64,000 nucleotides of DNA from Variovorax sp. OV700 (GCF_900099805.1 NZ_FNDR01000001.1:310001-374000); one strand, 5' to 3'; positions 40,543 through 48,845 are shown, numbered from the stretch's first letter. Numbers and translations: made by a program. The notes: generated from the sequence alone by a model not told the origin.

Positions 40543-42438
40543 TCAGCCGCCCGGCACGGCCGTTCCGTCGCGCGCACGCAGCAGGCGTTGCACGTCGGCC
40601 GCAGCCACGGGCTTGACCAAGTGCTCGTCGAAGCCAGCCTCCAGCGCGGCAAACTTGTCCTCGGGCTGGCTCCATCCGGTAGCCGCGACAAGGAGCATGC
40701 CGCGCCCCCAGGGCTGCGCGCGAATGCGGCGTGCCACCTCGTGCCCGTCGAGCCCCGGCATGCCGACGTCGAGCACCGCCGCATCGGGCCTGAAGTGCTC
40801 CGCCACGCGCAGCGCATCGAGTCCGTTGTCGGCCGTTCTCACGCTGAAGCCGGAGATGGACAGCATGCGCGCCATGCCCCAGAGGGCGTCCACGTTGTCG
40901 TCCGCCAGCAGCACGCGCTGCGGGCTTCCTTCGTCCGGACCCGCGGCCGACGAAACCATCGCCGCCAATGCTTGCGCGGGTTCGCTCTCAGCCGGGCGCT
41001 GTTCGGCCAGCGGAACGCGCACCGTGAGCCGGCTTCCGAGCCCGAGGCCCCTGCTCTCGCCCGTTGCCGTGCCGCCATGCAGCTCGACGATGTTGCGCAC
41101 CAGCGCCAGCCCGATGCCCAGGCCGCCCGCCGAGCGCTCCTGCGCATGCACGCTCTGCGTGAACATCTCGAACATCGTGTCGACCGTGTCCGGCTCCATG
41201 CCGATGCCGTTGTCGGTGACCGCGAAGACCGCGTCGCCGGACTCCGCATGCAGGGACAGCCGGATCTCGCCCTCGTCGGGCGTGTACTTGGCCGCATTGG
41301 AGAGCAGGTTCGAAATCACCTGCGTCAAGCGCATGGGGTCGACGTCGAGCAATATCTCGTCGCCGGAAATATCCAGTTCGAGCCGGTGGCGGCCAAGCTC
41401 CACCAGCGGGCCGGTCGCCTCCAGTGCCGCATCGACGATGCCCTGCGCTGCAACGCGTTCACGGCGCAGCTCCAGCCGGCCCCTTCGCAGGCTGGACACG
41501 TCCAGCAGATCGCCCAGCAGCACTTTCATGGCGGATGCCTGGCGCCGAACCACACGCGCCGCGCGCGCCTGCTGCGGCGTGGAAAGCGCCTCGGGCGCCA
41601 GCAGTTCCGCCGCGCCGCTGATCGAGGCGAGCGGATTGCGCAGCTCGTGCGAGAGCACCGCAAGAAAGCGGTCCTTTGCGGCATCGGCGGCTTCGAGCGC
41701 CTTGCGCGCGGCCACCGCGCTCTCGAGCATCAGCCGCAACCGCTCCTCGCTCTCGCGCAGCGCTTCTTCCGCGGCCTTGCGCCCGGTGATGTCCACGAAG
41801 GCCAGCACCACGCCGGCAATGCGGTCTTCGATGGTCCGATAGGGCCGCACCCGTGCAAGGTACCAGTTGCCTGCGCTGTCGCCCACTTCGCGCTCGGTGG
41901 GCTGCAGCGTCTCGAGCACCCGGCGCGCATCGGCGGCCAGCTGCGGGTAGTGCAGCGGCGTGCTCAGGTCCGAGAGTGGCCGCCCCAGGTCGGCGGCAAT
42001 CAGCTTGAAGACCGCCACCGCGCTGGGCGTGAAGCGGGTCACGCGCAACTCGCGGTCGAGGAACACGGTGGCAATGGCCGTCGCGCCCATCAGGTTCAGC
42101 ATGTCGCCGTGTGCCTGGTCGAGATCATCCACCTTGCAGTTGAGCTCGTGGTTGACGGTGGTGAGCTCTTCGTTGACGGTCTGAAGCTCCTCTCGGCTGG
42201 TCTCCAGCTCTTCGGTTGCCGAACGAAGCTCTTCGTTCAGGGCGTGCAGTTCTTCGTTGCTCGCCTTGAGCTCCTCGGTGGACGTCTCGTATTGCCCCAC
42301 GGTTGCGCGCAGCTGCAGCTTCAGGCGCGCGACCTCCCGCTCCAGCTGTTGGGCAACAGATTCCCCGGCCACGCGCGGAACCACGATGGCGTCATCGATC
42401 CGATCGCCCAGCTCTTGCTCGGCGTGGCCGGGGTTCAT
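40543..42438 (-). CDS. Coiled-coil PAS hybrid histidine kinase-receiver
   Basis: Cytoplasmic kinase of about 631 aa: a coiled coil (about residues 45-140, repeats NEELHALNEEL, ETSREEL), a PAS domain, HisKA (LSHELRNPLASI, near 263), HATPase (LLSNAAKYTPDEGE, GGLGIGLALV) and a receiver (AVLDVGMPGLDG). The coil and PAS are clearly related to the same parts of the giant kinase nearby. ATG 42438 is used; a TTG three codons upstream has AGGAG at 7 nt and may be the true start. It lies upstream of the CheB gene. Confidence 0.9.
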   Translation of the reverse strand: MNPGHAEQELGDRIDDAIVVPRVAGESVAQQLEREVARLKLQLRATVGQYETSTEELKASNEELHALNEELRSATEELETSREELQTVNEELTTVNHELNCKVDDLDQAHGDMLNLMGATAIATVFLDRELRVTRFTPSAVAVFKLIAADLGRPLSDLSTPLHYPQLAADARRVLETLQPTEREVGDSAGNWYLARVRPYRTIEDRIAGVVLAFVDITGRKAAEEALRESEERLRLMLESAVAARKALEAADAAKDRFLAVLSHELRNPLASISGAAELLAPEALSTPQQARAARVVRRQASAMKVLLGDLLDVSSLRRGRLELRRERVAAQGIVDAALEATGPLVELGRHRLELDISGDEILLDVDPMRLTQVISNLLSNAAKYTPDEGEIRLSLHAESGDAVFAVTDNGIGMEPDTVDTMFEMFTQSVHAQERSAGGLGIGLALVRNIVELHGGTATGESRGLGLGSRLTVRVPLAEQRPAESEPAQALAAMVSSAAGPDEGSPQRVLLADDNVDALWGMARMLSISGFSVRTADNGLDALRVAEHFRPDAAVLDVGMPGLDGHEVARRIRAQPWGRGMLLVAATGWSQPEDKFAALEAGFDEHLVKPVAAADVQRLLRARDGTAVPGG

Positions 42439-42545
42439 CTCATCCAAGCGCTTTCTCCTAGTTGCAGCGGCTATCGACGTGCCGGCTCCGGTCGGCACGC
42501 CGTTTGCCGAGTGGCCATTGCCTTGCGGCGCACCGGAGACACGCA

Positions 42546-42797
42546 ATGAACGAACTCAGCAGCTATTTCGCTCACCATCCACTCGAAAATCCGGCGAACT
42601 ACCTGGGAACCGACTTCGATCCCGCCGCGGCCGCGGCTTACAGGCTGCGCCTGCGCAGCTGGAAGGAGCGCTATCGCGCGGGTGTGCGCGTCACGGCGGC
42701 CACCGCCGCGGGCTCCTCGTCACCCGACCATCGGCACGGCCCGGTGCAGCCGCCGCCACCTTCTCCTCATTGCTGGTACTCCTTCAACCGGTTGTAG
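42546..42797 (+). CDS. Small hypothetical protein
   Basis: Protein of 83 aa with no recognised domain, beginning MNELSSYFAHHPLENPANYL and then YRLRLRSWKERYRAG, followed by a low-complexity Pro/Ser/Ala tail. GGAG lies 7 nt before the ATG. It is divergent from the hybrid kinase and its last 31 bp overlap, tail to tail, the end of the sigma-54 activator gene. The first 50 residues read like a real protein; the tail may be coding only by chance. Confidence 0.55.
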   Translation: MNELSSYFAHHPLENPANYLGTDFDPAAAAAYRLRLRSWKERYRAGVRVTAATAAGSSSPDHRHGPVQPPPPSPHCWYSFNRL

Positions 42798-44215
42798 AGC
42801 GTTTTCATGCTGATGCCGAGCAGCGCCGCGGTTCGCTCCTTGTGGCGCCCGCATCGTTCATAGGTGGCAAGAATGACGCGCCGTTCCACCTCCGCGAGTT
42901 GCATTCCCACTTCAACCACGATCTGGTGCTCCCCAGCGTCCAGGGGCGTCGCCGCAGCAGCAGCGCCGTTTTTTTTGCCACCATTGAGAGCCGGCGCATG
43001 TGCCTGGCCTTGCGCTATCTCGGGCTCGGCCCGCACATCGATGCTGGCGAATTCCGCGTCGCCGCTGGCGGGTAGCCATTCTTCGTCGATCTTGTCGCCG
43101 GACGCCATCACCCAGGCTCGCTGCACCACGTTGCGCAGTTCGCGCACGTTGCCCGGCCAACGGTGCGCCGCCAGCCGCGCCAGCGCCCCCTGGGTGAGAT
43201 GCTTGGTGCCGCCTTCCTGGCGCCCGAGGTCCTGCAGAAAGCTGTTGGCAATGAGTGCGATGTCGTCGCCGCGTTCGCGCAAGGGCGGCAGCCCGATCGG
43301 AAATACGTTGAGGCGGTACAGCAGGTCTTCCCGCATCTTGCCGCGCGCAACCGCTTCGGCGGCGTCGCGGTTGGTGGCCGCAATGATGCGCACGTCGGTC
43401 TGCTGCACCTGCGTGGAACCTACCCGCATGAAGGTCCCGCTCTCCAGCACGCGCAACAGTTTCACCTGCAGTTCGGGTGGCATTTCCGTCACCTCGTCCA
43501 GAAACAGCGTGCCGCCGTGCGCGCGCTCGAAGAAACCCTGGTGCTGGCGTTCCGCTCCGGTGAAGCTGCCGCGTTCATGGCCGAAGATTTCGCTTTCGAC
43601 GAGGTGCGGCGACAGCGCCCCGCAGTTGACGGCAAGAAAGGGTTGCTCGCGCCGCCGGCTCAGGTCGTGCACGGCGCGGGCCACCAGCTCCTTGCCCGTG
43701 CCGCTCTCACCATGGATGAACACGGTCACGGCCGTCCCGGCCACTCTCGAAATCTGCCGATAGACGCGCTGCATGGGCTGGGATCGGCCGATGAGGTGGC
43801 CAAACCGCCCGGTCTCACGCCAGAGCTCCTGCACCTCGTCGAGTTCGGCGCGCAGTTGCGACGGTGCGATCAGGCGCTTGAGCAGGCCTTTCAGATGCTG
43901 CGGATTGATCGGCTTCACGAGGTAGTCGGCCGCTCCCAGACGCAGGGCCTTGATGGAGGTCTCGAGGCTCGCCTGCCCGGTCATCAGCACCAGCATGGTG
44001 TCGCTCACGATCTCCGGATCGTCCAGCAGATCGAATCCGTTGCCATCGGGCAGATGCAGGTCGAGCAGCAGCAGATCGGGCCGCTGCATGGCGATGAGCC
44101 TGCGTGCGGCAGCGATGGCGTGGGCACACATGACGGTGTGTCCTTCGCGTGCGACCAAGGCGGCGATCATCCGCGCCGAATCTTCGTCGTCTTCAACAAT
44201 GAGTGCGTGGCCCAC
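42767..44215 (-). CDS. NtrC-family sigma-54-dependent response regulator
   Basis: Activator of 482 aa. Receiver (residues 1-115; LIVEDDEDSA, LLLLDLHLPDGNG with phospho-Asp, YLVKPI), AAA+ domain (about 140-370) with Walker A GESGTGKE and the sigma-54 contact loop GSFTGA (the common GAFTGA variant), LFLDEVTEMPPE, WPGNVRELRNVVQ, and a Fis-type HTH at the C-terminus (GRHKERTAALLGISMKTLYN). It drives transcription with RpoN. A sigma-54 gene and a kinase fragment are its upstream neighbours. Its kinase could be the hybrid kinase at 40.5-42.4 kb or an unlinked one. Confidence 0.95.
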   Translation of the reverse strand: MGHALIVEDDEDSARMIAALVAREGHTVMCAHAIAAARRLIAMQRPDLLLLDLHLPDGNGFDLLDDPEIVSDTMLVLMTGQASLETSIKALRLGAADYLVKPINPQHLKGLLKRLIAPSQLRAELDEVQELWRETGRFGHLIGRSQPMQRVYRQISRVAGTAVTVFIHGESGTGKELVARAVHDLSRRREQPFLAVNCGALSPHLVESEIFGHERGSFTGAERQHQGFFERAHGGTLFLDEVTEMPPELQVKLLRVLESGTFMRVGSTQVQQTDVRIIAATNRDAAEAVARGKMREDLLYRLNVFPIGLPPLRERGDDIALIANSFLQDLGRQEGGTKHLTQGALARLAAHRWPGNVRELRNVVQRAWVMASGDKIDEEWLPASGDAEFASIDVRAEPEIAQGQAHAPALNGGKKNGAAAAATPLDAGEHQIVVEVGMQLAEVERRVILATYERCGRHKERTAALLGISMKTLYNRLKEYQQ

Positions 44216-44347
44216 CTTCGTTCCTGGCGTGATGCCCTCTGTCTTGCACCATGGAATGCTGCTTCGCTGTGATTTTTTGCTTTGTGTCGACTCGTCGTCT
44301 CGCTCCGGTCGCGATACTGCACCCGGACAGAGAGCCCACCCGACGGT

Positions 44348-44725
44348 TCAATCGTTCAAGCCTTGTGCGAATTCGTGCAGTTGCTCTGTCAGAGCCGTCA
44401 TACGCGCGACCTGGCGCTCGATCACCTGCAAGGCTTCGAGCTGCGTGGCGCTGTCGTCGGAAGTCCGCAAAAGCTCCAGGGCCACGGCCATGGCACCAAT
44501 GGGGCTTCGCAGATCGTGTTCAAGGCGTTGAGCGCGCAGAGCCAGCCGGGCCTGGCGCGCCTGGTGGGTCGCCAGCATGTCGGCAGCGGCGGCATCGCCC
44601 TTCGCGGAACGCGCTTTTTCCCGGCACACGAAGCCGAGCCCCACCAGAGCGGCTGCGCATAGCCCGAGCAACAGCATTGGGGGTCTCGCCGGAGCCGCGC
44701 CGGCATCCCTCGATGATTTTTTCAT
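44348..44725 (-). CDS. Membrane-anchored HisKA-only (phosphotransfer) kinase fragment
   Basis: Protein of 125 aa. One TM helix (about residues 16-33, MLLLGLCAAALVGLGFV), then a helical stretch and a HisKA-like segment LEHDLRSPIGAMAVALELL with the H-box histidine, followed by a second helix. The gene stops before any HATPase domain, so it cannot autophosphorylate by the usual route. It could be a phosphotransfer or dimerisation partner, or a truncated kinase. It lies 132 bp upstream of the sigma-54 activator gene, same strand, and is divergent from rpoN. ATG 44725 is used because the TM helix follows directly. Confidence 0.7.
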   Translation of the reverse strand: MKKSSRDAGAAPARPPMLLLGLCAAALVGLGFVCREKARSAKGDAAAADMLATHQARQARLALRAQRLEHDLRSPIGAMAVALELLRTSDDSATQLEALQVIERQVARMTALTEQLHEFAQGLND

Positions 44726-44871
44726 GGCGCAAAGTTTGCGGCAAAGGCGCCCTCTCTGTCTGCCCGCGGAGAACCGCAAGATTTGCAGCAACCCTTCCCC
44801 AGGGCGGCGATGGATTCGCCGCAGTTTTGCAAACTTCTATTGAAACTCGGCCATCCGCGGCCGAAATGCCC

Positions 44872-44887
44872 TGGCACGACCATTGCA
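44872..44887 (+). promoter_or_regulatory. Exact -24/-12 sigma-54 promoter upstream of rpoN
   Basis: TGGCACGACCATTGCA matches the consensus TGGCACR-N4-TTGCW at every fixed position, with the GG and GC elements at the required spacing. The predicted transcript start is near 44898, 32 nt before the rpoN ATG. The sigma factor would therefore transcribe its own gene, with help from an activator such as the one encoded at 42.8-44.2 kb. Confidence 0.85.
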
Positions 44888-44929
44888 CGGCAATCCCGCT
44901 ACCGGGGATAGCAGGCGCTACGCAACACC

Positions 44930-46402
44930 ATGAACACGACGATTGTTTTGCAAGCCCGCCAAGTGCAGGCCCCCCTCTTTTCGCCCCGGTTGCAGCAGGC
45001 CGTGCGGCTGCTCCAGATGTCTTCGCAGGACTACGCTCAGGCCTTGCGCGATGCGGCGGAGCTGAACCCGTTTCTCGAGATCGATGCGCCGCAGCAGGAC
45101 GATGGCGCCGAGGCCCCGCCGTCCGAGACCGAGGGTGACGAAGCCGCTGCCGCCGAACTCGAAGCAGCCGCGGCCTTCGACCGTACCGACGCGGCACCCG
45201 CTCCGCGCGATGGTCATCTTTCGCATGACGAAAGCTTCGACGTGATGCAGCGCGTGCCGCTGCGGGAGTCGCTGCGCGCCCACTTGCACGGGCAGCTCGG
45301 CGTGCTGCGCCTGTCTTCGCGCGAGATGGCGTTTGCGCGCGCCTTGGTCGAGGCGCTGGACGACGACGGCTACCTGCGCATCTCGCTCGAAGACATCGGC
45401 ACCGCGCTGGGAGAAACCGGCGCGGGCGCCGAACGCGAGCTGCGTACGGCGCTGCGGCGGGTGCAGGCGCTCGATCCCACCGGGGTGGCGGCGCGCAGCG
45501 TGGCCGAGTGCCTTGGCCTGCAGCTCGAGGCCAGCGCAAGGAATACGAACGAGCCGATGGATGCGAGCGAAGGAACCCGGCGGCTCGCACGCCGAATTCT
45601 CGAAGAGCACATCGGCCTTCTCGCCGCGCACGATGTCGGCAAGCTCGCAAAGGCGCTCGATGCGTCGCCGCAAGACGTGCAGTCCGCCATCGATTGCATC
45701 CGGCGCCTGAACCCGCACCCGGGCTGGCAGTTCGGCGAGACCGCGGCCCGCATCGTGATTCCCGACGTGACCGTTAAGAAGGTGCGCGGTATCTGGAAGA
45801 CCTCGCTCAATGCCAGCGCACTGCCGCGCGTGAAGCTGAACACGGCCTACGCGCAACTGTTCGAAAAACATCGCGCAAGCCAGTGCCCTGCGATGAAGGA
45901 GTGCCTGGAACAGGCGCGGTGGCTGGTCGGCGGCGTGTCGCAGCGCGCATCCACCATCCTCGCCGTGGCGCGCGCCATCGTCGCGCGGCAGAAGATGTTC
46001 TTCGAGCACGGCCCGCTCGCCATGAAGCCGCTCGGCCTGCGCGAGATCGCGGACGAGGTCGGCGTGCATCCTTCCACCGTGTCGCGCACCGTGCACAACA
46101 AGTACATGGCCACGCCGTCCGGCGTCTTCGAGCTGCAGCACTTCTTCTCGCGTGGACTCGACCACGCGGCCGGCGGCGCAAGCGCGCCAATGGCACTGCA
46201 AGGTCTCATTCGCGAACTCATCGCGGTAGAAAAGCCCCTGGCACCGCTGAGCGACGCGGCGCTGGCACGCCAGCTGGCGCAGCAGGGCTTCCGCATTGCG
46301 CGCCGCACCGTCACCAAATACCGCCAGGGCATGAACATCGACCCCTTCGAACGCCGCCGCGCGCAAGGAGGAGAACCGGGAGCCCCGGCATGGCCTGCAT
46401 GA
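44930..46402 (+). CDS. rpoN: RNA polymerase sigma-54 factor
   Basis: Sigma-54 of 490 aa. The Gln/Leu-rich region I is present (LSPRLQQAVRLLQMSSQDY), then an acidic linker (about 60-95), the core-binding region, the HTH region GLREIADEVGVHPSTVSRTVHNKYMATPSG and the RpoN box ARRTVTKYR. It is not followed by the usual hpf/ptsN genes that accompany the housekeeping copy, so it is likely a second, specialised sigma-54. It has its own sigma-54 promoter and a linked activator. Confidence 0.94.
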   Translation: MNTTIVLQARQVQAPLFSPRLQQAVRLLQMSSQDYAQALRDAAELNPFLEIDAPQQDDGAEAPPSETEGDEAAAAELEAAAAFDRTDAAPAPRDGHLSHDESFDVMQRVPLRESLRAHLHGQLGVLRLSSREMAFARALVEALDDDGYLRISLEDIGTALGETGAGAERELRTALRRVQALDPTGVAARSVAECLGLQLEASARNTNEPMDASEGTRRLARRILEEHIGLLAAHDVGKLAKALDASPQDVQSAIDCIRRLNPHPGWQFGETAARIVIPDVTVKKVRGIWKTSLNASALPRVKLNTAYAQLFEKHRASQCPAMKECLEQARWLVGGVSQRASTILAVARAIVARQKMFFEHGPLAMKPLGLREIADEVGVHPSTVSRTVHNKYMATPSGVFELQHFFSRGLDHAAGGASAPMALQGLIRELIAVEKPLAPLSDAALARQLAQQGFRIARRTVTKYRQGMNIDPFERRRAQGGEPGAPAWPA

Positions 46403-46445
46403 AGAGTCGCCACGGGCCAGCGGCACCATAGGCACAAGGAGAACC

Positions 46446-46688
46446 ATGTCCATCGAATTCTTGCGCACGCTCGCGAAGTGCCGCGTGCCTCTTACGCTGA
46501 CTGATCCCCAGGACATCAACAACCTGCTGGTGCTGCGCGCCGCCGGCCTCGTCGTGGCCCTGACGCTCAAGCCCGAAGCCGGAGGACCCAGGGTGGCCCG
46601 GTTTCTGGCACTGACGCCCGACGGCCGCAGCGCGCTCTGGTTTGCCGGCAAGCCTCCGCCTCACGAGGCGGAAGCGACGGTGCTATGA
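46446..46688 (+). CDS. Small protein, paralogue of the 47.0-47.3 kb gene
   Basis: Protein of 80 aa with no recognised family. AAGGAG precedes the ATG. It shares a clear pattern with the protein encoded at 47044-47328: FLRTLAKCRVPLTLTDPQDI / FLCRRQMPVVCSEPDDI, then LLVLRAAGL / ILALRSASL, then a basic strand ending in TPDGRSA / TAEGRAA. It may be the second gene of the rpoN transcript (44 bp after it). Confidence 0.75.
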   Translation: MSIEFLRTLAKCRVPLTLTDPQDINNLLVLRAAGLVVALTLKPEAGGPRVARFLALTPDGRSALWFAGKPPPHEAEATVL

Positions 46689-46704
46689 CGGGGGATTACC
46701 ACCG

Positions 46705-47010
46705 ATGAGCACGCAAGACCCGTCTGGAACGGAGCCCGGCGCCGCTTCGACACCCGGGGACGAAAAGCAACGCCACGTCTTTGTCTACCGCGGGTGGCGC
46801 TTCGCCTACAGCGCCCCCCGCACGAAGACGGGCGTGTACCGGCCCGTGGTGATTTGCCTTGGCCAGGGGTCGGACGACCAGGAAACGATGTTGCCTGACG
46901 ACACGGACGAGATCGCCTACGCCACCGAGGCAGAGGCGCTGCGGCACGCGCAGCAGCAAGCCATGCGCTGGGTACACGACCGCACGGGCGACGGCCAGGG
47001 CCAGCTCTGA
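46705..47010 (+). CDS. Hypothetical protein
   Basis: Protein of 101 aa: a Ser/Thr/Glu-rich N-terminus, then HVFVYRGWRFAYSAPRTKTG, a compact beta-like core, and an Ala/Gln-rich helix ALRHAQQQAMRWVHDR. No family recognised. It starts 17 bp after the previous small gene, so it is likely in the same transcript. The ribosome site is weak (GGGG, 14 nt upstream), which leaves the start less sure. Confidence 0.65.
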   Translation: MSTQDPSGTEPGAASTPGDEKQRHVFVYRGWRFAYSAPRTKTGVYRPVVICLGQGSDDQETMLPDDTDEIAYATEAEALRHAQQQAMRWVHDRTGDGQGQL

Positions 47011-47043
47011 AGTGCACCCGGCCGGCGAAGCCTGCCGGCGCTC

Positions 47044-47328
47044 TCAACGCCGCCCGGCAGTCAGCGCCATCGCGCTGCGCTCCATGCAGGCGGCGCGGCC
47101 TTCCGCGGTGATTGCGGTCACGGTGGCACGCGCGATCCACCGCTCGCCCGTGCGCAGCACGACCGCCGGCTCGGTCGTCGCCTGGAGCAGCGATGCGCTG
47201 CGCAGGGCCAGGATCTTGTGAATGTCGTCGGGCTCCGAGCACACCACCGGCATCTGTCGTCGACACAGGAATTCGAGCAGTTCATAGCACTCGCTGGCAT
47301 GGCCCACGCGCGATTGCGATCTTTTCAT
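47044..47328 (-). CDS. Small protein, divergent paralogue of the 46.4-46.7 kb gene
   Basis: Protein of 94 aa, family unknown, of the same type as the 80-aa protein 360 bp away (shared PxxITxPxDIxxLLxLRxAxL-like pattern and a TAEGRAA-like end). It has an extra N-terminal segment MKRSQSRVGHASECYELL. GGAG is near ATG 47328. It converges on the hypothetical gene before it. The pair may be two subunits or a duplicated regulator fold; function cannot be read. Confidence 0.7.
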   Translation of the reverse strand: MKRSQSRVGHASECYELLEFLCRRQMPVVCSEPDDIHKILALRSASLLQATTEPAVVLRTGERWIARATVTAITAEGRAACMERSAMALTAGRR

Positions 47329-47514
47329 GGGAGGACATCCAAGGCGTTGAAGGGAGGGACAACATCGCGAGAGCGGCAAACGGCATGCCCGCATAGGTGC
47401 CGGGAGTGCTTCCCTCCGGTTGTAGTCTGCCCAGCCGGCTCACACGAGAAAGGTTCCTACGCGTTGCGTCCAACTGCCGATCGAATCTTCGGATCGGGCG
47501 AACACAAACATCCC

Positions 47515-47772
47515 ATGACCGCACTGGACCTTCTGACCCTGGATGTGCTGCTGGCGCGCAGTGTGCTGCTGCGGGCCGACTACATGCGGGTGCAGAGCCG
47601 AATCGATGGATTGCTGCTCTCCCGAGGGAGCGGCGATGCGGGCAAGGGTCCGGTGGACGAGGATTTCGGCCAGCTCATTGGGGCCATGAGCCGTTCGTTT
47701 TCAGCCGATGCACTCTATCTCTCGAATCTTTCGCACACGGTGCACGAAATCATCGAGCGCGCCAAAGCCTGA
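47515..47772 (+). CDS. Hypothetical helical protein
   Basis: Protein of 85 aa, predicted mostly helical (LLTLDVLLARSVLLRADYMRVQ near the N-terminus), no family recognised. The frame is open far upstream, but coding character begins at ATG 47515. No strong ribosome site is seen. The 186 bp before it (47329-47514) hold only the divergent upstream regions. Confidence 0.55.
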   Translation: MTALDLLTLDVLLARSVLLRADYMRVQSRIDGLLLSRGSGDAGKGPVDEDFGQLIGAMSRSFSADALYLSNLSHTVHEIIERAKA

Positions 47773-47883
47773 TCAGGCGCCGCATTGTTCTGTTTTTTCG
47801 CGACAGCGAGCCGAGCCGCTGTCCGACAGCTCGCTCTCGCGCGCCGGTGCAGCGTCGGAAAACTGCACTGAAGGGTGACCGAT

Positions 47884-48099
47884 ATGAATCCTCGACAAGC
47901 CAGAAGCGACGAGCGCGACAACCAGCGCGTGTTCCGCTGGGGCATCGGCGCGGCTATCTTCGTCTTCCTGCTGGCGCTTGCCTATAACTTCCTGGCGCAG
48001 ACGCGGGATGAATTGCCGGTCACGCCGTCGACGCCGACCCAGAGCGCACCTCAGGTCGCTCCTGCGAACACCGCGCCAGCGAACACGCCGCCCAAATAG
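47884..48099 (+). CDS. Small single-pass membrane protein
   Basis: Protein of 71 aa: a charged N-terminus (RQARSDERDNQRVFRW), one TM helix (about residues 20-39, GIGAAIFVFLLALAYNFLA), then a Thr/Pro/Ala-rich tail, likely periplasmic. No family recognised. The tail resembles low-complexity linkers of envelope proteins. Confidence 0.7.
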   Translation: MNPRQARSDERDNQRVFRWGIGAAIFVFLLALAYNFLAQTRDELPVTPSTPTQSAPQVAPANTAPANTPPK

Positions 48100-48134
48100 C
48101 GATCGAGCTCGGGCCGCCGCAGTTCACCTTGCTC

Positions 48135-48623
48135 TCAGTTCAGCAGCCCCCGCTGCGTTGCCTCACGGACTGCCTGGGTACGCGACTTGACGTCCAGCTT
48201 TCGGTAGATGCTCTTGAGCTGCGCTTCTATCGTGTTGATCGAACGATGAGTTTCCTCGGCGATCTGCCGGTTGCTCTGGCCTTCGGATATGAGCAGCAGC
48301 ACCTTCAATTCGCGCGGCGACAAGAGCCCGTTCGTTTTCGCGGGCGGCTTCGGTTCAGCCGATGCGGAGAGGGATGCCAAGATGCGACCCGCAATCTGTG
48401 ACGCCGCTGGGGAGTTTCCGAGCTCGATGGAACGCATCAGCGAGGCGAGGTCCAGGGCATTCGCCTTGACGAAGAGATCACGCACGGCTCCCGCGGCCAC
48501 CGCGGAATTCATGCGCCAATCGTCGTTGGCGGCGAACGTCGGGAGACTGCCTACCGTGAACCGTCCGGCCTGTTGCCAGGAGGGGTGCCACGTTATTCTC
48601 GATTCGATGTTTGCGTTGGACAT
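48135..48623 (-). CDS. LuxR-type HTH regulator
   Basis: Protein of 162 aa. The C-terminal LuxR HTH is clear (LSPRELKVLLLISEGQSNRQIAEE, then INTIEAQLKSIYRKLDVKSR). The N-terminal 90 residues show no receiver or autoinducer domain. The linker is Pro/Lys-rich. Such proteins may bind DNA constitutively or sense through the unknown N-terminus. Met 48623 is used; the open frame extends 36 codons further upstream. Crp-type half-sites lie in its upstream region. Confidence 0.8.
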   Translation of the reverse strand: MSNANIESRITWHPSWQQAGRFTVGSLPTFAANDDWRMNSAVAAGAVRDLFVKANALDLASLMRSIELGNSPAASQIAGRILASLSASAEPKPPAKTNGLLSPRELKVLLLISEGQSNRQIAEETHRSINTIEAQLKSIYRKLDVKSRTQAVREATQRGLLN

Positions 48624-48773
48624 TTTCAAAAGCTCGCCTGCATTGGCGTTCCGCAAAGATGGGCCCCGAAGGCCGTCAAGTCGCGGCTCGCGGGAACATG
48701 GAAGAGACCGATTCGATGCTAAGGACAACACCGGTCCTTGGCATTCGCTTTCGAGTCGTCGATGTGGTGCAGA

Positions 48774-48808
48774 TCACAAATGTGAATAAAGTTAAAATTG
48801 GGTTCACA
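48774..48808. promoter_or_regulatory. Crp/Fnr-type half-site cluster upstream of the LuxR-type gene
   Basis: TCACA (48774-48778), TGTGA (48781-48785) and TTCACA (48803-48808) lie in an AT-rich patch 150-185 bp upstream of the luxR-type start and just past the end of the crp-type gene. The half-sites match the TGTGA motif, but spacing is not the standard N6. The neighbour's recognition helix (SREVVNKTMRDL) keeps the Arg-Glu pair used by Crp for GTGA. Confidence 0.35.
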
Positions 48809-48845
48809 GATAGGAAGCTCCGCATCTCGTCCGACACGGCTGCCG

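Noticed and set aside
34720..42438. Chemotaxis operon
   Set aside because: CheB and CheR domains occur, but no chemoreceptor, CheA, CheW, CheY or flagellar gene is present.
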